Shown: one piece after another, positions 1 through 9,074 of the stretch
How positions within the stretch are numbered: position 1 is the first letter of the stretch
Layout: each line of letters begins with the position of its first letter
Origin: an uncultured Aquimarina sp.
GTDB taxonomy: Bacteria > Bacteroidota > Bacteroidia > Flavobacteriales > Flavobacteriaceae
Assembly (NCBI GenBank): GCA_947500505.1
Contig: CANMSL010000003.1
Coordinates: forward strand, 62,001-126,000
Length of the DNA: 64,000 nucleotides
Reading direction: 5' to 3'
The notes under the pieces: model-generated
The model's database searches: none
What the model was told of the DNA's origin: nothing
What the model saw: only the letters and a program-made list of their open reading frames with translations
Translations under genes and position numbers: made by a program

Positions 1-71
1 TCTATTTTTTCTATTTGCCCAAAGGTTAAAGAAATGATGAACCCAAAAAGCACAGTTACTCTATTCTTCAT
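1..71 (-). CDS. N-terminus of a secreted protein, probably a SusA-like GH13 enzyme (cut by window edge)
   Basis: Only the first 23 codons are inside the window. They start at the ATG whose complement is 69-71 and encode a signal peptide (MKNRV, a hydrophobic stretch, then TFGQ) followed by IEKI. Periplasmic cyclomaltodextrinase or neopullulanase-type GH13 enzymes of Bacteroidota often begin their mature part with a similar I-E-K/R-V/I-E stretch. The position after a maltose phosphorylase gene fits that enzyme, which would turn imported maltodextrins into maltose and glucose. The export signal is visible; the enzyme identity is inference from context. Confidence 0.5.
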   Translation of the reverse strand, partial: MKNRVTVLFGFIISLTFGQIEKI

Positions 72-130
72 CGATTTAATTTTGATTTGTATGATTCGTC
101 TATTGAATTCTGTTACGAGAATCGAACTAA

Positions 131-160
131 ATACCCCAAAAAAAGAAGCTTTTGGGGTAT
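131..160 (-). terminator. Hairpin terminator after the GH65 gene
   Basis: Perfect 11-bp inverted repeat (131-141 with 150-160, arm ATACCCCAAAA) with an 8-base loop, 26 bases past the GH65 stop codon on the minus strand. The tail on that strand is T-rich but short. It suggests that the downstream secreted-protein gene may have its own promoter or depend on readthrough. Confidence 0.6.
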
Positions 161-185
161 TTCTTATTTTCATTTAAATAATAAT

Positions 186-2492
186 TTAAATGGTCATTAG
201 GCTATTGGGAGAAATGGTAAATTCTTTACCATCTACGTAAATCAACATGTCACTTTCTCCTTCAAGATTAAAAGTAGTTCCTTCTTGAGAAACTTTTACT
301 TTTAGAATACTATCTCTAAAGTTTACATTAAATGTATATCCTTTCCATTCCTTCGGAATTTTAGGAGTAAATGATAATGTGTCATTTTTAACGCGTAATC
401 CTCCAAACCCTTCTACGATACTCATCCAGGTTCCGGCCATACTGGTAATATGAAGTCCTTCTTCAACCTCTTTATTATAATCATCCAGATCTAACCTGGA
501 TGTTCTCAGGTAGAATGTATAGGCCTGATCCATTCTATCCAGGGCGGCTGCCTGAATACTATGTACGCAAGGCGAAAGAGAGGATTCGTGAACGGTAAAC
601 GGCTCATAAAAATCAAAATGGCGTTCTAATTCTTCTTTAGTAAAGTGATCCTCGAACATATAGAATCCCTGAAGCGTATCTGCCTGCTTAATGTAAGGAG
701 ATCTCAGGATTCTATCCCAACTCCATTTCTGATTAATCGGACGCTGAGACTGATCAAGATTTTCGACAGTAATTAATTCTTTATCTAAGAAACCATCTTG
801 CTGCAGATATACCTGATGTTTTTCGGAATATGGAAAATACATTTTCTTTGCAACTTCAAGCATTGCTTTAATTTCTTTTTGATCTAGTTTTGTCTTCTCT
901 ATGATCCTATCATAATCTGCTTGATACGCTGACTTTACTTTCTCAATGTTTTCAACACAAAATTCAATGCACCATTTTGCCAAATAATTGGTATACCAGT
1001 TATTGTTGATATTATTCTCATATTCATTAGGGCCCGTGACCCCCAAAATCACGTACTTTTCTTTATCTGTAGAAAAAGTTGCTCTTTGATGCCAAAAACG
1101 TGCTACAGCAATCATTACTTCTAATCCCATTTCAGGAATATAACTGTAATCCCCAGTGTATCGCAGATAATTATAAATCGCAAAAGTCATGGCTCCATTT
1201 CGGTGAATTTCTTCGAAAGTGATTTCCCACTCATTATGACATTCTTCTCCGTTCATAGTGACCATTGGATATAATGCAGCTCCATTGGTAAATCCTAGTT
1301 TCTCTGCATTTTCTATTGCTTTATCCAAATGATTATAGCGATATTGCAGTAAGCTTCTGGCTACGTTTTGGTTCTTGGTAGCCATATAAAAAGGTATGCA
1401 ATAGGCTTCCGTATCCCAATAGGTACTTCCGCCGTATTTTTCGCCGGTAAACCCTTTTGGCCCAATGTTTAATCTGTTGTCTTTACCTAAGTATGTTTGA
1501 TTTAGTTGAAAAATATTAAAACGAATACCTTGCTGTGCTTTAACATCTCCGTCAATAACGATATCTGCCATTTCCCAAATTTTGGACCAAGCCTTTTTCT
1601 GAAGATCTAACAACGCTTCAAAACCTGAATCAGATGCCTGTTTTAGCACAGCTGCACTGGCAGAATAAATATCATCTTGTTTATGATTTAGTGAAACAGT
1701 ATAGCCTCCGAATTTATGTAATGCTGCCGTTTTTCCTTTTTCAACTTCTAATGTGTAACTAAGGCCTGCGTATGTTTGATTTGTCTCTACACTAGGATAA
1801 AAATTTTGCGCTATACCATCCAAAAACATTTGATTCAGCATTCCGGTACAAACATGAAATTCTGTTTTCATGGTTTTTGACAAAATATAAGCTGAATTAC
1901 CTTTGTGTGACACTTCATAACTATCCCAGAATTTGTCATCCCAATTGGTATCTTCATTAGTAATTCCTGAATCTAGATATGGTGTAAAACGAATTACGGC
2001 ATTCTTATTTATCGGGGTTACTTCATATTTGATAGCACCAACTTCATCTAAATCTAAGCTTAAGAACCTGATTGCCGAAATTCTAACTTCGATATTATTT
2101 TGTAAAACTGCATTAAAAGATCGCTGATACCAACCTTCTTTCATATTCAGTTCTCTTCGGAAATTAGAAACGGTTTTACACTTGTGAAGGTTTAATGTTT
2201 CACCATTTACCTTTACATCAATCCCGATCCAATTGGGAGCGTTTAATACTTTTGCAAAATACTCCGGATATCCATTTTTCCACCACCCTACTTTGGTTTT
2301 ATCAGGATAATACACTCCTGCAATATAACTTCCCTGAAAAGTTGGACCTGTATATGTCTCTTCAAAATTTGCACGTTGCCCCATAGCACCGTTACCAATA
2401 CTAAAAAGACTCTCTGAGGATTTAACTCGCTCTACATCAAATCCTTCTTCAATTATGGACCAGTTATCTGGTTTAATATAATCCTGATTCAT
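186..2492 (-). CDS. GH65 disaccharide phosphorylase, probably maltose phosphorylase
   Basis: About 768 residues, the usual GH65 length. GH65 phosphorylases split maltose (or another alpha-glucobiose) with inorganic phosphate into glucose and beta-glucose-1-phosphate in the cytoplasm. The general-acid motif is visible as GPNEYENNINNNWYTN, with the catalytic Glu near residue 490. The phosphate-binding loop HESSLSP lies near 635-641, and the central (alpha/alpha)6 barrel is intact. I start at the ATG at 2490-2492 (MNQDYIKPDNW); an in-frame start at 2555 would add 21 residues with no family resemblance. The next gene is beta-phosphoglucomutase, which consumes its product, and a sugar MFS transporter follows, which together favour maltose as substrate. 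Trehalose, kojibiose or nigerose phosphorylase cannot be excluded by eye. Confidence 0.9.
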   Translation of the reverse strand: MNQDYIKPDNWSIIEEGFDVERVKSSESLFSIGNGAMGQRANFEETYTGPTFQGSYIAGVYYPDKTKVGWWKNGYPEYFAKVLNAPNWIGIDVKVNGETLNLHKCKTVSNFRRELNMKEGWYQRSFNAVLQNNIEVRISAIRFLSLDLDEVGAIKYEVTPINKNAVIRFTPYLDSGITNEDTNWDDKFWDSYEVSHKGNSAYILSKTMKTEFHVCTGMLNQMFLDGIAQNFYPSVETNQTYAGLSYTLEVEKGKTAALHKFGGYTVSLNHKQDDIYSASAAVLKQASDSGFEALLDLQKKAWSKIWEMADIVIDGDVKAQQGIRFNIFQLNQTYLGKDNRLNIGPKGFTGEKYGGSTYWDTEAYCIPFYMATKNQNVARSLLQYRYNHLDKAIENAEKLGFTNGAALYPMVTMNGEECHNEWEITFEEIHRNGAMTFAIYNYLRYTGDYSYIPEMGLEVMIAVARFWHQRATFSTDKEKYVILGVTGPNEYENNINNNWYTNYLAKWCIEFCVENIEKVKSAYQADYDRIIEKTKLDQKEIKAMLEVAKKMYFPYSEKHQVYLQQDGFLDKELITVENLDQSQRPINQKWSWDRILRSPYIKQADTLQGFYMFEDHFTKEELERHFDFYEPFTVHESSLSPCVHSIQAAALDRMDQAYTFYLRTSRLDLDDYNKEVEEGLHITSMAGTWMSIVEGFGGLRVKNDTLSFTPKIPKEWKGYTFNVNFRDSILKVKVSQEGTTFNLEGESDMLIYVDGKEFTISPNSLMTI

Positions 2493-2572
2493 CGTTCTCT
2501 TTTTATTTTTAATTGTTCGGGCAATTACTAAGTATAAATATAACTCATACTCCAATTATCCTCGTATTATTC

Positions 2573-3238
2573 TCAATTTATTTTGGTTGTAATCAACTGG
2601 TTAATAAACTCTTCATTGATTTCTGTAAAATCTTTAAATACATAATCTGCTTCATTCAAAACTTTTGTATCACCTATCCCTATACTTACCATATTAGCAA
2701 TATTAGCAGCCTGGATTCCAGCGACAGAATCTTCAAAAACCACACAATCTTTGGGTGCAACTCCTAGCTTTTGCGCTCCAATTAAAAAGACTTCGGGATC
2801 CGGTTTTGCCTTTGAAACATCTGTACCATCGACAATGGCATGAAATTTTTCTCTAAGTAATACCTTATCCAGTATAATACGCGCATTTTTACTGGCGGAG
2901 CCTAATGCAACAGCCTGTTCTTCGGTCAATAGATATTCTAATACCCTAGGTACGTCCGGAAGAATTTCTGAAGTATCCATAGTTTCGATGTAATTGAGAT
3001 ATTCCTCATTTTTTTTAGTCATTAATGTTGTAAACTCTTCTTCTGAAATGGATTTATTTCCCCATTCTAAAATTTTTTCTAAAGATCGTACTCGGCTAAC
3101 TCCTTTTAGTTGCTCGTTTTGTTCTACAGAAAAAGATATACCAAGACTATTGGCTAAATTCTGCCAAGCCAGAAAATGGTATTTTGCAGTATCTACAATA
3201 ACACCATCTAAGTCAAATATGAATGCTTTTTTAGTCAT
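2573..3238 (-). CDS. pgmB: Beta-phosphoglucomutase
   Basis: HAD-superfamily protein of 221 residues. It converts beta-glucose-1-phosphate to glucose-6-phosphate and so feeds the product of the neighbouring phosphorylase into glycolysis. The nucleophile motif FDLDGVIVDT has Asp9 (phosphoryl acceptor) and Asp11 (acid/base). A helical cap with the LKGVSR substrate loop, the S-A-S motif (LGSASKN), the lysine of AKPDP and the metal-binding FEDSVAGIQAA follow in the order expected of PgmB. Its start codon overlaps the stop codon of the upstream transporter by one base, which indicates translational coupling in one operon. Confidence 0.93.
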   Translation of the reverse strand: MTKKAFIFDLDGVIVDTAKYHFLAWQNLANSLGISFSVEQNEQLKGVSRVRSLEKILEWGNKSISEEEFTTLMTKKNEEYLNYIETMDTSEILPDVPRVLEYLLTEEQAVALGSASKNARIILDKVLLREKFHAIVDGTDVSKAKPDPEVFLIGAQKLGVAPKDCVVFEDSVAGIQAANIANMVSIGIGDTKVLNEADYVFKDFTEINEEFINQLITTKIN

Positions 3239-4752
3239 TATTCATTAATTTCGATAGTTGCTTCATCACTTACTATCAATGTTAAAATTCCAGAAATCAC
3301 CATGCTAATACCACCAATTATCAGAGCATAAATTGTTTCACTATTGAAGAAAGTATTCAATAAAAACCCTAAAATAGATGCGGCTACAATTTGTGGAATC
3401 ACTATAAAAAAGTTAAACACCCCCATATAATAGCCCATTTTTTTAGGTGGTAAAGCACCTGCTAGCATAGCATAGGGCATAGACAAAATACTTGCCCAAG
3501 CGATACCTACACCAATCATTGAAATAATTAGCAACTCAGGTGTTTTGAATATTGTAATAGATAATAAACCTAATCCTCCCAAGATCAGACTTATCAAGTG
3601 GGTGATCTTTCTACTTGTAATCTTTGCAACTAAAGGTAACAAAAACGCAACTAGCGCTGCCACTCCATTGTATACTGCAAAAAGTACTGTTACCCAATCG
3701 GCACCATCATTGTATAATTGAGATGTAGGATCAGTAGATCCATAAATATAACTCGTAACAGCCTGAGTGGTATAAATCCACATAGAAAACAAAGCAAACC
3801 AAGAGAAAAACTGCACCACAGCTAATTGTTTCATAGTTTTTGGCATATATAACAGATCAGTCATTATTGTAACAAATCCATTAACTCCATTAGCTTTTCT
3901 AATAAATGCGGCTAACAGAAATAAAATACCTACAAACAAAATGCCTCCTGATAAAATATATAATTCCTTATCCAATTTTAGGTAAATAAGTCCCGCATTG
4001 ATAATAATACCAAAAACAGTCATAATCATTCCTGCCTTATTTAATTTGGTAATCCTATTTATGTTTTCATCGGCTGTAATTTCAACCGTGAATTCAGACT
4101 TATGATCTTCAAAATTTTCAAGTTCTTCAGGAGAGTACTCTTTTGAAGAAAATACCGTCCACAGTACCGCGGCCAGAAAGACTACCGCTCCTATATAAAA
4201 AGACCATTTAACCGAATCCGGGATAACTCCCTCTTCTGCAATATTACTAATCCCTAACCAATTTGTAAAGATATATGGTAAGGCAGACCCAACTACTGCA
4301 CCAAGACCGATAAAAAAGCTTTGCATTGCAAATCCTCTTGTTCTTTGAGATTCTGGTAGATTGTCACCTACAAAAGCCCTAAATGGTTCCATCGAAATAT
4401 TAATGGAAGAATCCATTATCCATAAAGTACCAATTGCCACCCATAATGTTGGTGAATTAGGCATAACACATAATGCGATAGAGGATACTATAGCACCCAC
4501 AAGAAAGTAAGGTCTTCTACGACCTAATTTAGAATGCCAGGTTCTGTCACTAAAATAACCAATAATTGGTTGTACCAATAATCCGGTTATAGGAGCAGCT
4601 AACCAAAAAACAGCCAACTCGTCAACTTCAGCACCTAAAGTTTCAAAAATACGGGATGTGTTAGCATTTTGCAATGCAAAACCGAATTGTATTCCCAGAA
4701 AACCGAAACTCATGTTCCAAATTTCCCAGAAACTTAGCTTACGCTTGTTCAT
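3238..4752 (-). CDS. MFS sugar transporter (maltose/glucoside type)
   Basis: Inner-membrane carrier of 504 residues with about twelve hydrophobic segments and a central cytoplasmic loop rich in Glu and Lys near residues 210-235. The early signature GYFSDRTWHSKLGRRRPYFLVG is the MFS loop 2-3 motif in the form seen in the sucrose/maltose (SLC45/GPH-like, MalT) group. Its place between lacI and the phosphorylase pair makes maltose or short maltodextrin uptake across the inner membrane the likely role; the substrate is inferred. It shares one base with pgmB downstream. A 132-bp gap containing a promoter-like -7 box, a palindrome and one copy of an 18-bp repeat lies upstream. Confidence 0.85.
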   Translation of the reverse strand: MNKRKLSFWEIWNMSFGFLGIQFGFALQNANTSRIFETLGAEVDELAVFWLAAPITGLLVQPIIGYFSDRTWHSKLGRRRPYFLVGAIVSSIALCVMPNSPTLWVAIGTLWIMDSSINISMEPFRAFVGDNLPESQRTRGFAMQSFFIGLGAVVGSALPYIFTNWLGISNIAEEGVIPDSVKWSFYIGAVVFLAAVLWTVFSSKEYSPEELENFEDHKSEFTVEITADENINRITKLNKAGMIMTVFGIIINAGLIYLKLDKELYILSGGILFVGILFLLAAFIRKANGVNGFVTIMTDLLYMPKTMKQLAVVQFFSWFALFSMWIYTTQAVTSYIYGSTDPTSQLYNDGADWVTVLFAVYNGVAALVAFLLPLVAKITSRKITHLISLILGGLGLLSITIFKTPELLIISMIGVGIAWASILSMPYAMLAGALPPKKMGYYMGVFNFFIVIPQIVAASILGFLLNTFFNSETIYALIIGGISMVISGILTLIVSDEATIEINE

Positions 4753-4776
4753 TAAGTAAATCTTTAATAATTACTA

Positions 4777-4798
4777 TGATAAGCGCGTACACTTATCA
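4777..4798. promoter_or_regulatory. Imperfect 22-bp palindrome upstream of the transporter gene
   Basis: TGATAAG at 4777-4783 and CTTATCA at 4792-4798 are perfect inverted arms around 8 bases. It lies 25 bases before the MFS start, downstream of the predicted transcription start, so it could be an operator or a hairpin in the leader. It does not have the central CG of the operator found before susC. Confidence 0.4.
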
Positions 4799-4812
4799 AA
4801 ACTTATGTGAGT

Positions 4813-4830
4813 AGAAAGTGAAAATATAAG
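4813..4830 (+). repeat. 18-bp direct repeat, copy 1 (between MFS gene and lacI)
   Basis: AGAAAGTGAAAATATAAG, identical to 6082-6099 on the other side of lacI. Both copies lie on the plus strand, so relative to transcription the orientation is opposite: antisense in the MFS leader, sense in the susC leader. Both are close to the predicted transcription starts of the two metabolic arms, which suggests a shared regulatory site. Confidence 0.7.
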
Positions 4831-4843
4831 TTCTGATAGGGAT

Positions 4844-4851
4844 CAAATATA
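4844..4851 (-). promoter_or_regulatory. -7 box (TATATTTG) of a promoter for the transporter operon
   Basis: On the minus strand this reads TATATTTG, an exact match to the Bacteroidota -7 consensus TAnnTTTG, 92 bases before the MFS start codon. No clear TTG lies at the usual -33 spacing, so the promoter may be weak or activator-dependent. Confidence 0.4.
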
Positions 4852-4884
4852 TTATATTATTTTGAATAAAATAGTTTTACCCTA

Positions 4885-5907
4885 TTATTTTTTTGTGGAT
4901 TGCCTCTGGATCAAGCTAGTATCAATAATGACCGTTTTATATTCTTCGGGAACATCTTCTTCTCCCTCTAACTTATCTATTAACAGCTTTGCAGCCCTAA
5001 TTCCCATTTCTTCTCCATGCTGACTGATAGTAGTTAAACTCGGAATAAAATGTTTTGATAAAATACCATCTGTAAATCCTACGATAGACACATCATCTGG
5101 TATTTTCTTACCTTGATTATTTAAAATTTTGGCTGCAGTTACTGCAAATAATTCGTTTACCGCAAAAATTGCATCCAGGTCTTTATCTTTGAGAAAATCT
5201 GCAATCTCGGATTCACAGTGATCTATATCTTCTATTTTTAGGATGTAGTCTTCACGTGCAGTAATATCATAAGCCCGTAATGCTCTTAGATAACCATTGG
5301 TTCTTAGTTTACCTACACTTATATAATCTACGGTAGTTAGGATTGCAATTTTTTTACAACCTAGTGACAACAAATGATTGGTAGCCATTTGAGCACCTTT
5401 TCCATCATCAATAATTACTTTATCACATACTAATTCATCTATAATTCTATCAAATAGGACAACGGGCATTCCCTGGCTCATCGTCTCTTCGATATGATGA
5501 TAATCTTTTTTCTGTTGTGTCTCTTTAGCTACCGATAAAATGAAACCATCCGCGCTCCCGCTGGCTAACATTTCTAAATTGATTACCTCTTTGTCAAAAG
5601 AATTATTAGAAGAACAAATAATCACATTATAACCCTTTTCATTTGCAACCTTCTCAACCCCACCGATTACGGTAGTAAAAAAGTGATGGACAATCTCGGG
5701 AATAATAACTCCAATCGTTTTGGTTTTTCTGTTTTTAAGACTAAGTGCAATGTTGTTTGGCTTGTAATTATAAAGCTTAGCGAATGCTTTTACCTTTTGT
5801 CGAGTATCCAAACTAATCTCTACACTATCTTTTAAGGCTTTTGACACCGTGGAGATTGACACATCCAACTCTTTTGCTATTTGTTTTAAGGTAACTTTTT
5901 GTTTCAT
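4885..5907 (-). CDS. LacI-family transcriptional regulator of the maltose locus
   Basis: 340 residues. The N-terminal helix-turn-helix (VTLKQIAKELDVSISTVSKALK, residues about 4-25) and hinge helix (NNIALSLKNRKT) are typical of LacI proteins, followed by a periplasmic-binding-protein-like sensor domain starting at KTIGVIIPEI. LacI/GalR proteins bind a palindromic operator with a central CG and respond to a sugar or sugar phosphate. It is divergent from susC across 225 bp that contain such a palindrome. It most likely regulates both arms of the locus; whether as repressor or activator is not visible. Confidence 0.92.
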   Translation of the reverse strand: MKQKVTLKQIAKELDVSISTVSKALKDSVEISLDTRQKVKAFAKLYNYKPNNIALSLKNRKTKTIGVIIPEIVHHFFTTVIGGVEKVANEKGYNVIICSSNNSFDKEVINLEMLASGSADGFILSVAKETQQKKDYHHIEETMSQGMPVVLFDRIIDELVCDKVIIDDGKGAQMATNHLLSLGCKKIAILTTVDYISVGKLRTNGYLRALRAYDITAREDYILKIEDIDHCESEIADFLKDKDLDAIFAVNELFAVTAAKILNNQGKKIPDDVSIVGFTDGILSKHFIPSLTTISQHGEEMGIRAAKLLIDKLEGEEDVPEEYKTVIIDTSLIQRQSTKK

Positions 5908-6007
5908 TTCCCTTGAATTATTATTAAAAACTAAAGTTTGACGCGAAAATATGCGATATGATCACAAATACCCTTAAAATTTTAACAGAATTTTAAAAGT
6001 TATCCAC

Positions 6008-6023
6008 ACGCAAACGTTTTCGT
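6008..6023. promoter_or_regulatory. LacI-type operator
   Basis: ACGCAAACGTTTTCGT is a 16-bp palindrome centred on CG at 6015-6016 with one mismatched pair (6011 with 6020). A-rich/T-rich half-sites around a central CG are the hallmark of LacI/GalR/CcpA-family operators. The only LacI-family gene in view starts 100 bp away. Confidence 0.65.
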
Positions 6024-6081
6024 AAGGTTACGGCTACACCGTAGCAAAAATTTAACATAGATTTTACATACATTGGCTTTC

Positions 6082-6099
6082 AGAAAGTGAAAATATAAG
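6082..6099 (+). repeat. 18-bp direct repeat, copy 2 (susC leader)
   Basis: Exact copy of 4813-4830, located 34 bases before the susC start codon and at or just after the predicted transcription start. Confidence 0.7.
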
Positions 6100-6132
6100 G
6101 CTAAAAACAATTAAAAACTAATTTAAATTTAT

Positions 6133-9063
6133 ATGAAAACATTTACTAAAAGCGCATTGTTTTTATTGTGGTTGATACCAATGAGCTTTTTTGCACAATC
6201 AACAACAGTCAGTGGTACTGTTACTGATGCAGGTAATGGTCAACCGATTCCCGGTGTGAATATCATCGTGAAGGGAACAACGAACGGTACCTCGTCGGAC
6301 TTTGACGGAAACTACACGTTAAGTGGAGTAAACAACGGAGACATCCTTACGTTTTCATACGTTGGTTTTCTTCCTCAGGAGTATACATTTTCTGGAACAA
6401 ACAGAATCGATGTAGCTTTACAAGAAGATGCAGCAGAACTAGAACAAGTAGTTGTTATTGGTTATGGTGCTTCTCGTAAGAAAGATTTAACGGGATCTGT
6501 CTCTTTAATAACCTCAGAAGACTTTAACCCTGGTGTTAATGCTACAGCCGAAAACTTATTTACTGGTCGTGTGGCCGGTGTTAACATTAATACAAATGGA
6601 GGTCCTGCAGGTAATTCTCAAATTAGAATTAGAGGAGGAGCATCCTTAAATGCATCTAATGATCCTTTAATTGTGATTGATGGGCTACCTATTAATGATC
6701 CTGATGATACAGATAATGGTTCAAGATCTATTCTATCTGCAATTAACCCGAATGATATTGAATCATTCTCTATTTTAAAAGATGCTTCCTCAGCAGCGAT
6801 TTATGGTAATCGTGGTGCTAATGGAGTAATCATTATTACCACTAAAAAAGGAAAAAGAAATTTACAAATCAGCTTAGATTCTCAAACGAATATAACGACA
6901 GTAGATAGAAAAGTTGATGTTTTTTCGGCTGATGAATACAGAGCCTTAATTGCAGACAAATTTCCAGATCGAGTAGCGGATCTTGGAAATGCTAACACTG
7001 ACTGGCAGGATGCGATTTATCGGGATGCTTTTTCATCACAACATAACCTTTCAATACGTGGATCTATTCTAGAAGTATTGCCAACCAGGCTGTCTGTTAA
7101 TCGATCGGATTTTGAGGGTTTGAGAAAGACTTCAAAATTTGCAAGAACTACTACTTCACTTTCTTTAAATCCCAGGTTGTTTAATAATCATTTAAAAATT
7201 GATGTTAATGCCAATCTAAATTTTGAAAGAAATAGATTCGCTGCTAATGTAGAAAAAGATGCCATTACATTCGATCCGACACAACCAACCTTTGATCCTA
7301 ATTCTTTGTACGGTGGTTTTTTCGAATATACAAATCCGGACACAGGGATAGCTTTACGTAATGTTCAAAGAAATCCGGTAGCAAATCTTTTACAAACTCG
7401 TAATATAGCTAACGTAAGGAGATATTATGGTAACGCTAAATTCGATTATCAATTACATTTTTTACCTGAGCTTAGAGCGGTTTTAAATTTAGGTATTGAT
7501 AATAGTGAAACAAAACGGTTTGAAGAAAAATCTGAAAATAGTGCTACTGGTTTTCAGGCAACGGAAGGATTATTTGTTGGATCCAAGACAGATACTGATT
7601 TTGAAGCTAAAAATAGGTTGCTAGATGCTTATCTAGTTTATAATAAAACTTTTGGAGGTGTAAATCTCGATGCAACAGCCGGGTATTCATATCAGAAATT
7701 TGAAGCAAGGGAATTTAAAACAGAAGAACAAAGAGATCCTACAAGGGTACCTGAGGAATTTATTCCTGCGGATGTTGTACTGTTAGCATATTTTGCTAGG
7801 GCAAATTTAAAAATTAATGATAAATATTTTTTGATGGGATCCATCAGGCGAGATGGTACATCAAGATTTGGGCCGGATAATCGTTGGGGATACTTTCCTG
7901 CTGCTTCATTTGGTTGGCAAATTAGTGAAGAAAACTTCTTGAAAAATTCCTCTAGTTTAAGCAATTTAAGACTTAGACTAGGTTATGGTATTACAGGACA
8001 ACAGGATGTACCATCGGCAAACAGTTATATTGAGAGATACTCCGGAAGTAATCCAAACACCCAATATATTCTTAACGGAGAGGTAGTGAACATTGTGCAA
8101 GCACAATTTAGAAATGAAGATATTGAGTGGGAAAAAATTACTGAATATAATTTAGGATTGGATTATGGTTTGTTTGAAGATAGAATCTCCGGATCCATCG
8201 ATGTTTTTAGAAAAGAATCAAATGATTTATTAGCAGAAGCTCCTGTAGCTGATGCAGTTAATTTTTCGAATCAAGGTTTACAAAATATTGGTAAGTTAAC
8301 CACTGAAGGGATAGAGTTTTCTATTGGTGCTGATATTATAAGTAGTAAGAATGTAAATTGGAATGTTAGTTATAATTTCACTTATATAAATCAAGAAATT
8401 GATAGGTTAGCTTTTGGACAGGATATTCTATTAGGAGGAATTGATGGAGGAACCGGAAATAACGTACAAATTCGTAGACAGGGTGAGGCACCCATTGCAT
8501 TCTTCACTTTTGCACAAGTATATGATACTAACGGGAGACCTATCGAAGGAGCTTATGCCGATCTAAACGATGATGGTCTTATCAATAATAACGACCGTTA
8601 CGTATCTGGTAAACCAAACCCAGATATTTTAATGGGTCTTCAATCTCGTATTGATTTTTACAATTTTGATTTTAGCTTCAATATGAGAGCTGTCATTGGG
8701 AATGAAATATATAATAATGTTGCTTCTGCAAATGCACAAACCGGTAATTTATTCAGAAATGTCTTTAATAATGCCCCTACCAGTTTATTAGAAAGTAATT
8801 TTGAAAGAACTCCTGATGTTATTCTATCCGACTATTATGTAGAAGATGCGTCTTTTTTAAGAATGGATAACATTACTCTAGGATATACTATCAGAGATCT
8901 TATGAAAGGAGTTTCTAGCCTAAGAATATGGACTGGAGTACAAAATGCATTTACCATTACGGATTATTCGGGTCTGGATCCGGAAATCCAAAATGATGGA
9001 AGGGATCAATCGATATTTCCAAGAGGTCGCACTTTCTTGGTAGGATTAAATTACAAATACTAA
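6133..9063 (+). CDS. susC: SusC-type TonB-dependent outer-membrane transporter
   Basis: 976 residues. The signal peptide ends near FFAQ (residue 22). A carboxypeptidase-regulatory-like domain follows (about 27-110: VSGTVTD, then PIPGVNIIVKGT, then DFDGNYTL), then a TonB-box-like VVVIGYG and a plug domain (RIRGGASLNASNDPLIVIDG), and a 22-strand barrel ending in an aromatic-rich C-terminus (VGLNYKY). SusC proteins import oligosaccharides bound by the SusD lid using TonB energy. It is the first gene of a susC-susD-susE-amylase operon with short gaps (11, 29 and 14 bases). Amylase and maltose phosphorylase neighbours point to maltodextrin. Bases about 6240-6360 look richer in G and C than the rest of the gene. 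Confidence 0.95.
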   Translation: MKTFTKSALFLLWLIPMSFFAQSTTVSGTVTDAGNGQPIPGVNIIVKGTTNGTSSDFDGNYTLSGVNNGDILTFSYVGFLPQEYTFSGTNRIDVALQEDAAELEQVVVIGYGASRKKDLTGSVSLITSEDFNPGVNATAENLFTGRVAGVNINTNGGPAGNSQIRIRGGASLNASNDPLIVIDGLPINDPDDTDNGSRSILSAINPNDIESFSILKDASSAAIYGNRGANGVIIITTKKGKRNLQISLDSQTNITTVDRKVDVFSADEYRALIADKFPDRVADLGNANTDWQDAIYRDAFSSQHNLSIRGSILEVLPTRLSVNRSDFEGLRKTSKFARTTTSLSLNPRLFNNHLKIDVNANLNFERNRFAANVEKDAITFDPTQPTFDPNSLYGGFFEYTNPDTGIALRNVQRNPVANLLQTRNIANVRRYYGNAKFDYQLHFLPELRAVLNLGIDNSETKRFEEKSENSATGFQATEGLFVGSKTDTDFEAKNRLLDAYLVYNKTFGGVNLDATAGYSYQKFEAREFKTEEQRDPTRVPEEFIPADVVLLAYFARANLKINDKYFLMGSIRRDGTSRFGPDNRWGYFPAASFGWQISEENFLKNSSSLSNLRLRLGYGITGQQDVPSANSYIERYSGSNPNTQYILNGEVVNIVQAQFRNEDIEWEKITEYNLGLDYGLFEDRISGSIDVFRKESNDLLAEAPVADAVNFSNQGLQNIGKLTTEGIEFSIGADIISSKNVNWNVSYNFTYINQEIDRLAFGQDILLGGIDGGTGNNVQIRRQGEAPIAFFTFAQVYDTNGRPIEGAYADLNDDGLINNNDRYVSGKPNPDILMGLQSRIDFYNFDFSFNMRAVIGNEIYNNVASANAQTGNLFRNVFNNAPTSLLESNFERTPDVILSDYYVEDASFLRMDNITLGYTIRDLMKGVSSLRIWTGVQNAFTITDYSGLDPEIQNDGRDQSIFPRGRTFLVGLNYKY

Positions 9064-9074
9064 AAATTATAGGA

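Larger units (their letters stand above)
5908..6132. promoter_or_regulatory. Divergent control region between lacI and susC
   Basis: 225 bp without coding potential. From left to right on the plus strand it contains the LacI-type palindrome at 6008-6023, a near-consensus -7 box TACATTGG at 6069-6076 (7 of 8 against TAnnTTTG), and the second copy of the 18-bp repeat at 6082-6099. The susC leader would start near 6083 and be about 50 nt long. The palindrome would then centre near -68, upstream of the promoter, a position more typical of activation than of blocking. Confidence 0.5.

Noticed and set aside
7692..7964. Antisense frame of 90 codons inside susC
   Set aside because: It lies in the barrel region of a well-supported gene, with no signal, motif or promoter of its own. 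The same holds for the long antisense frames at 24153-24452 and 42971-43315.
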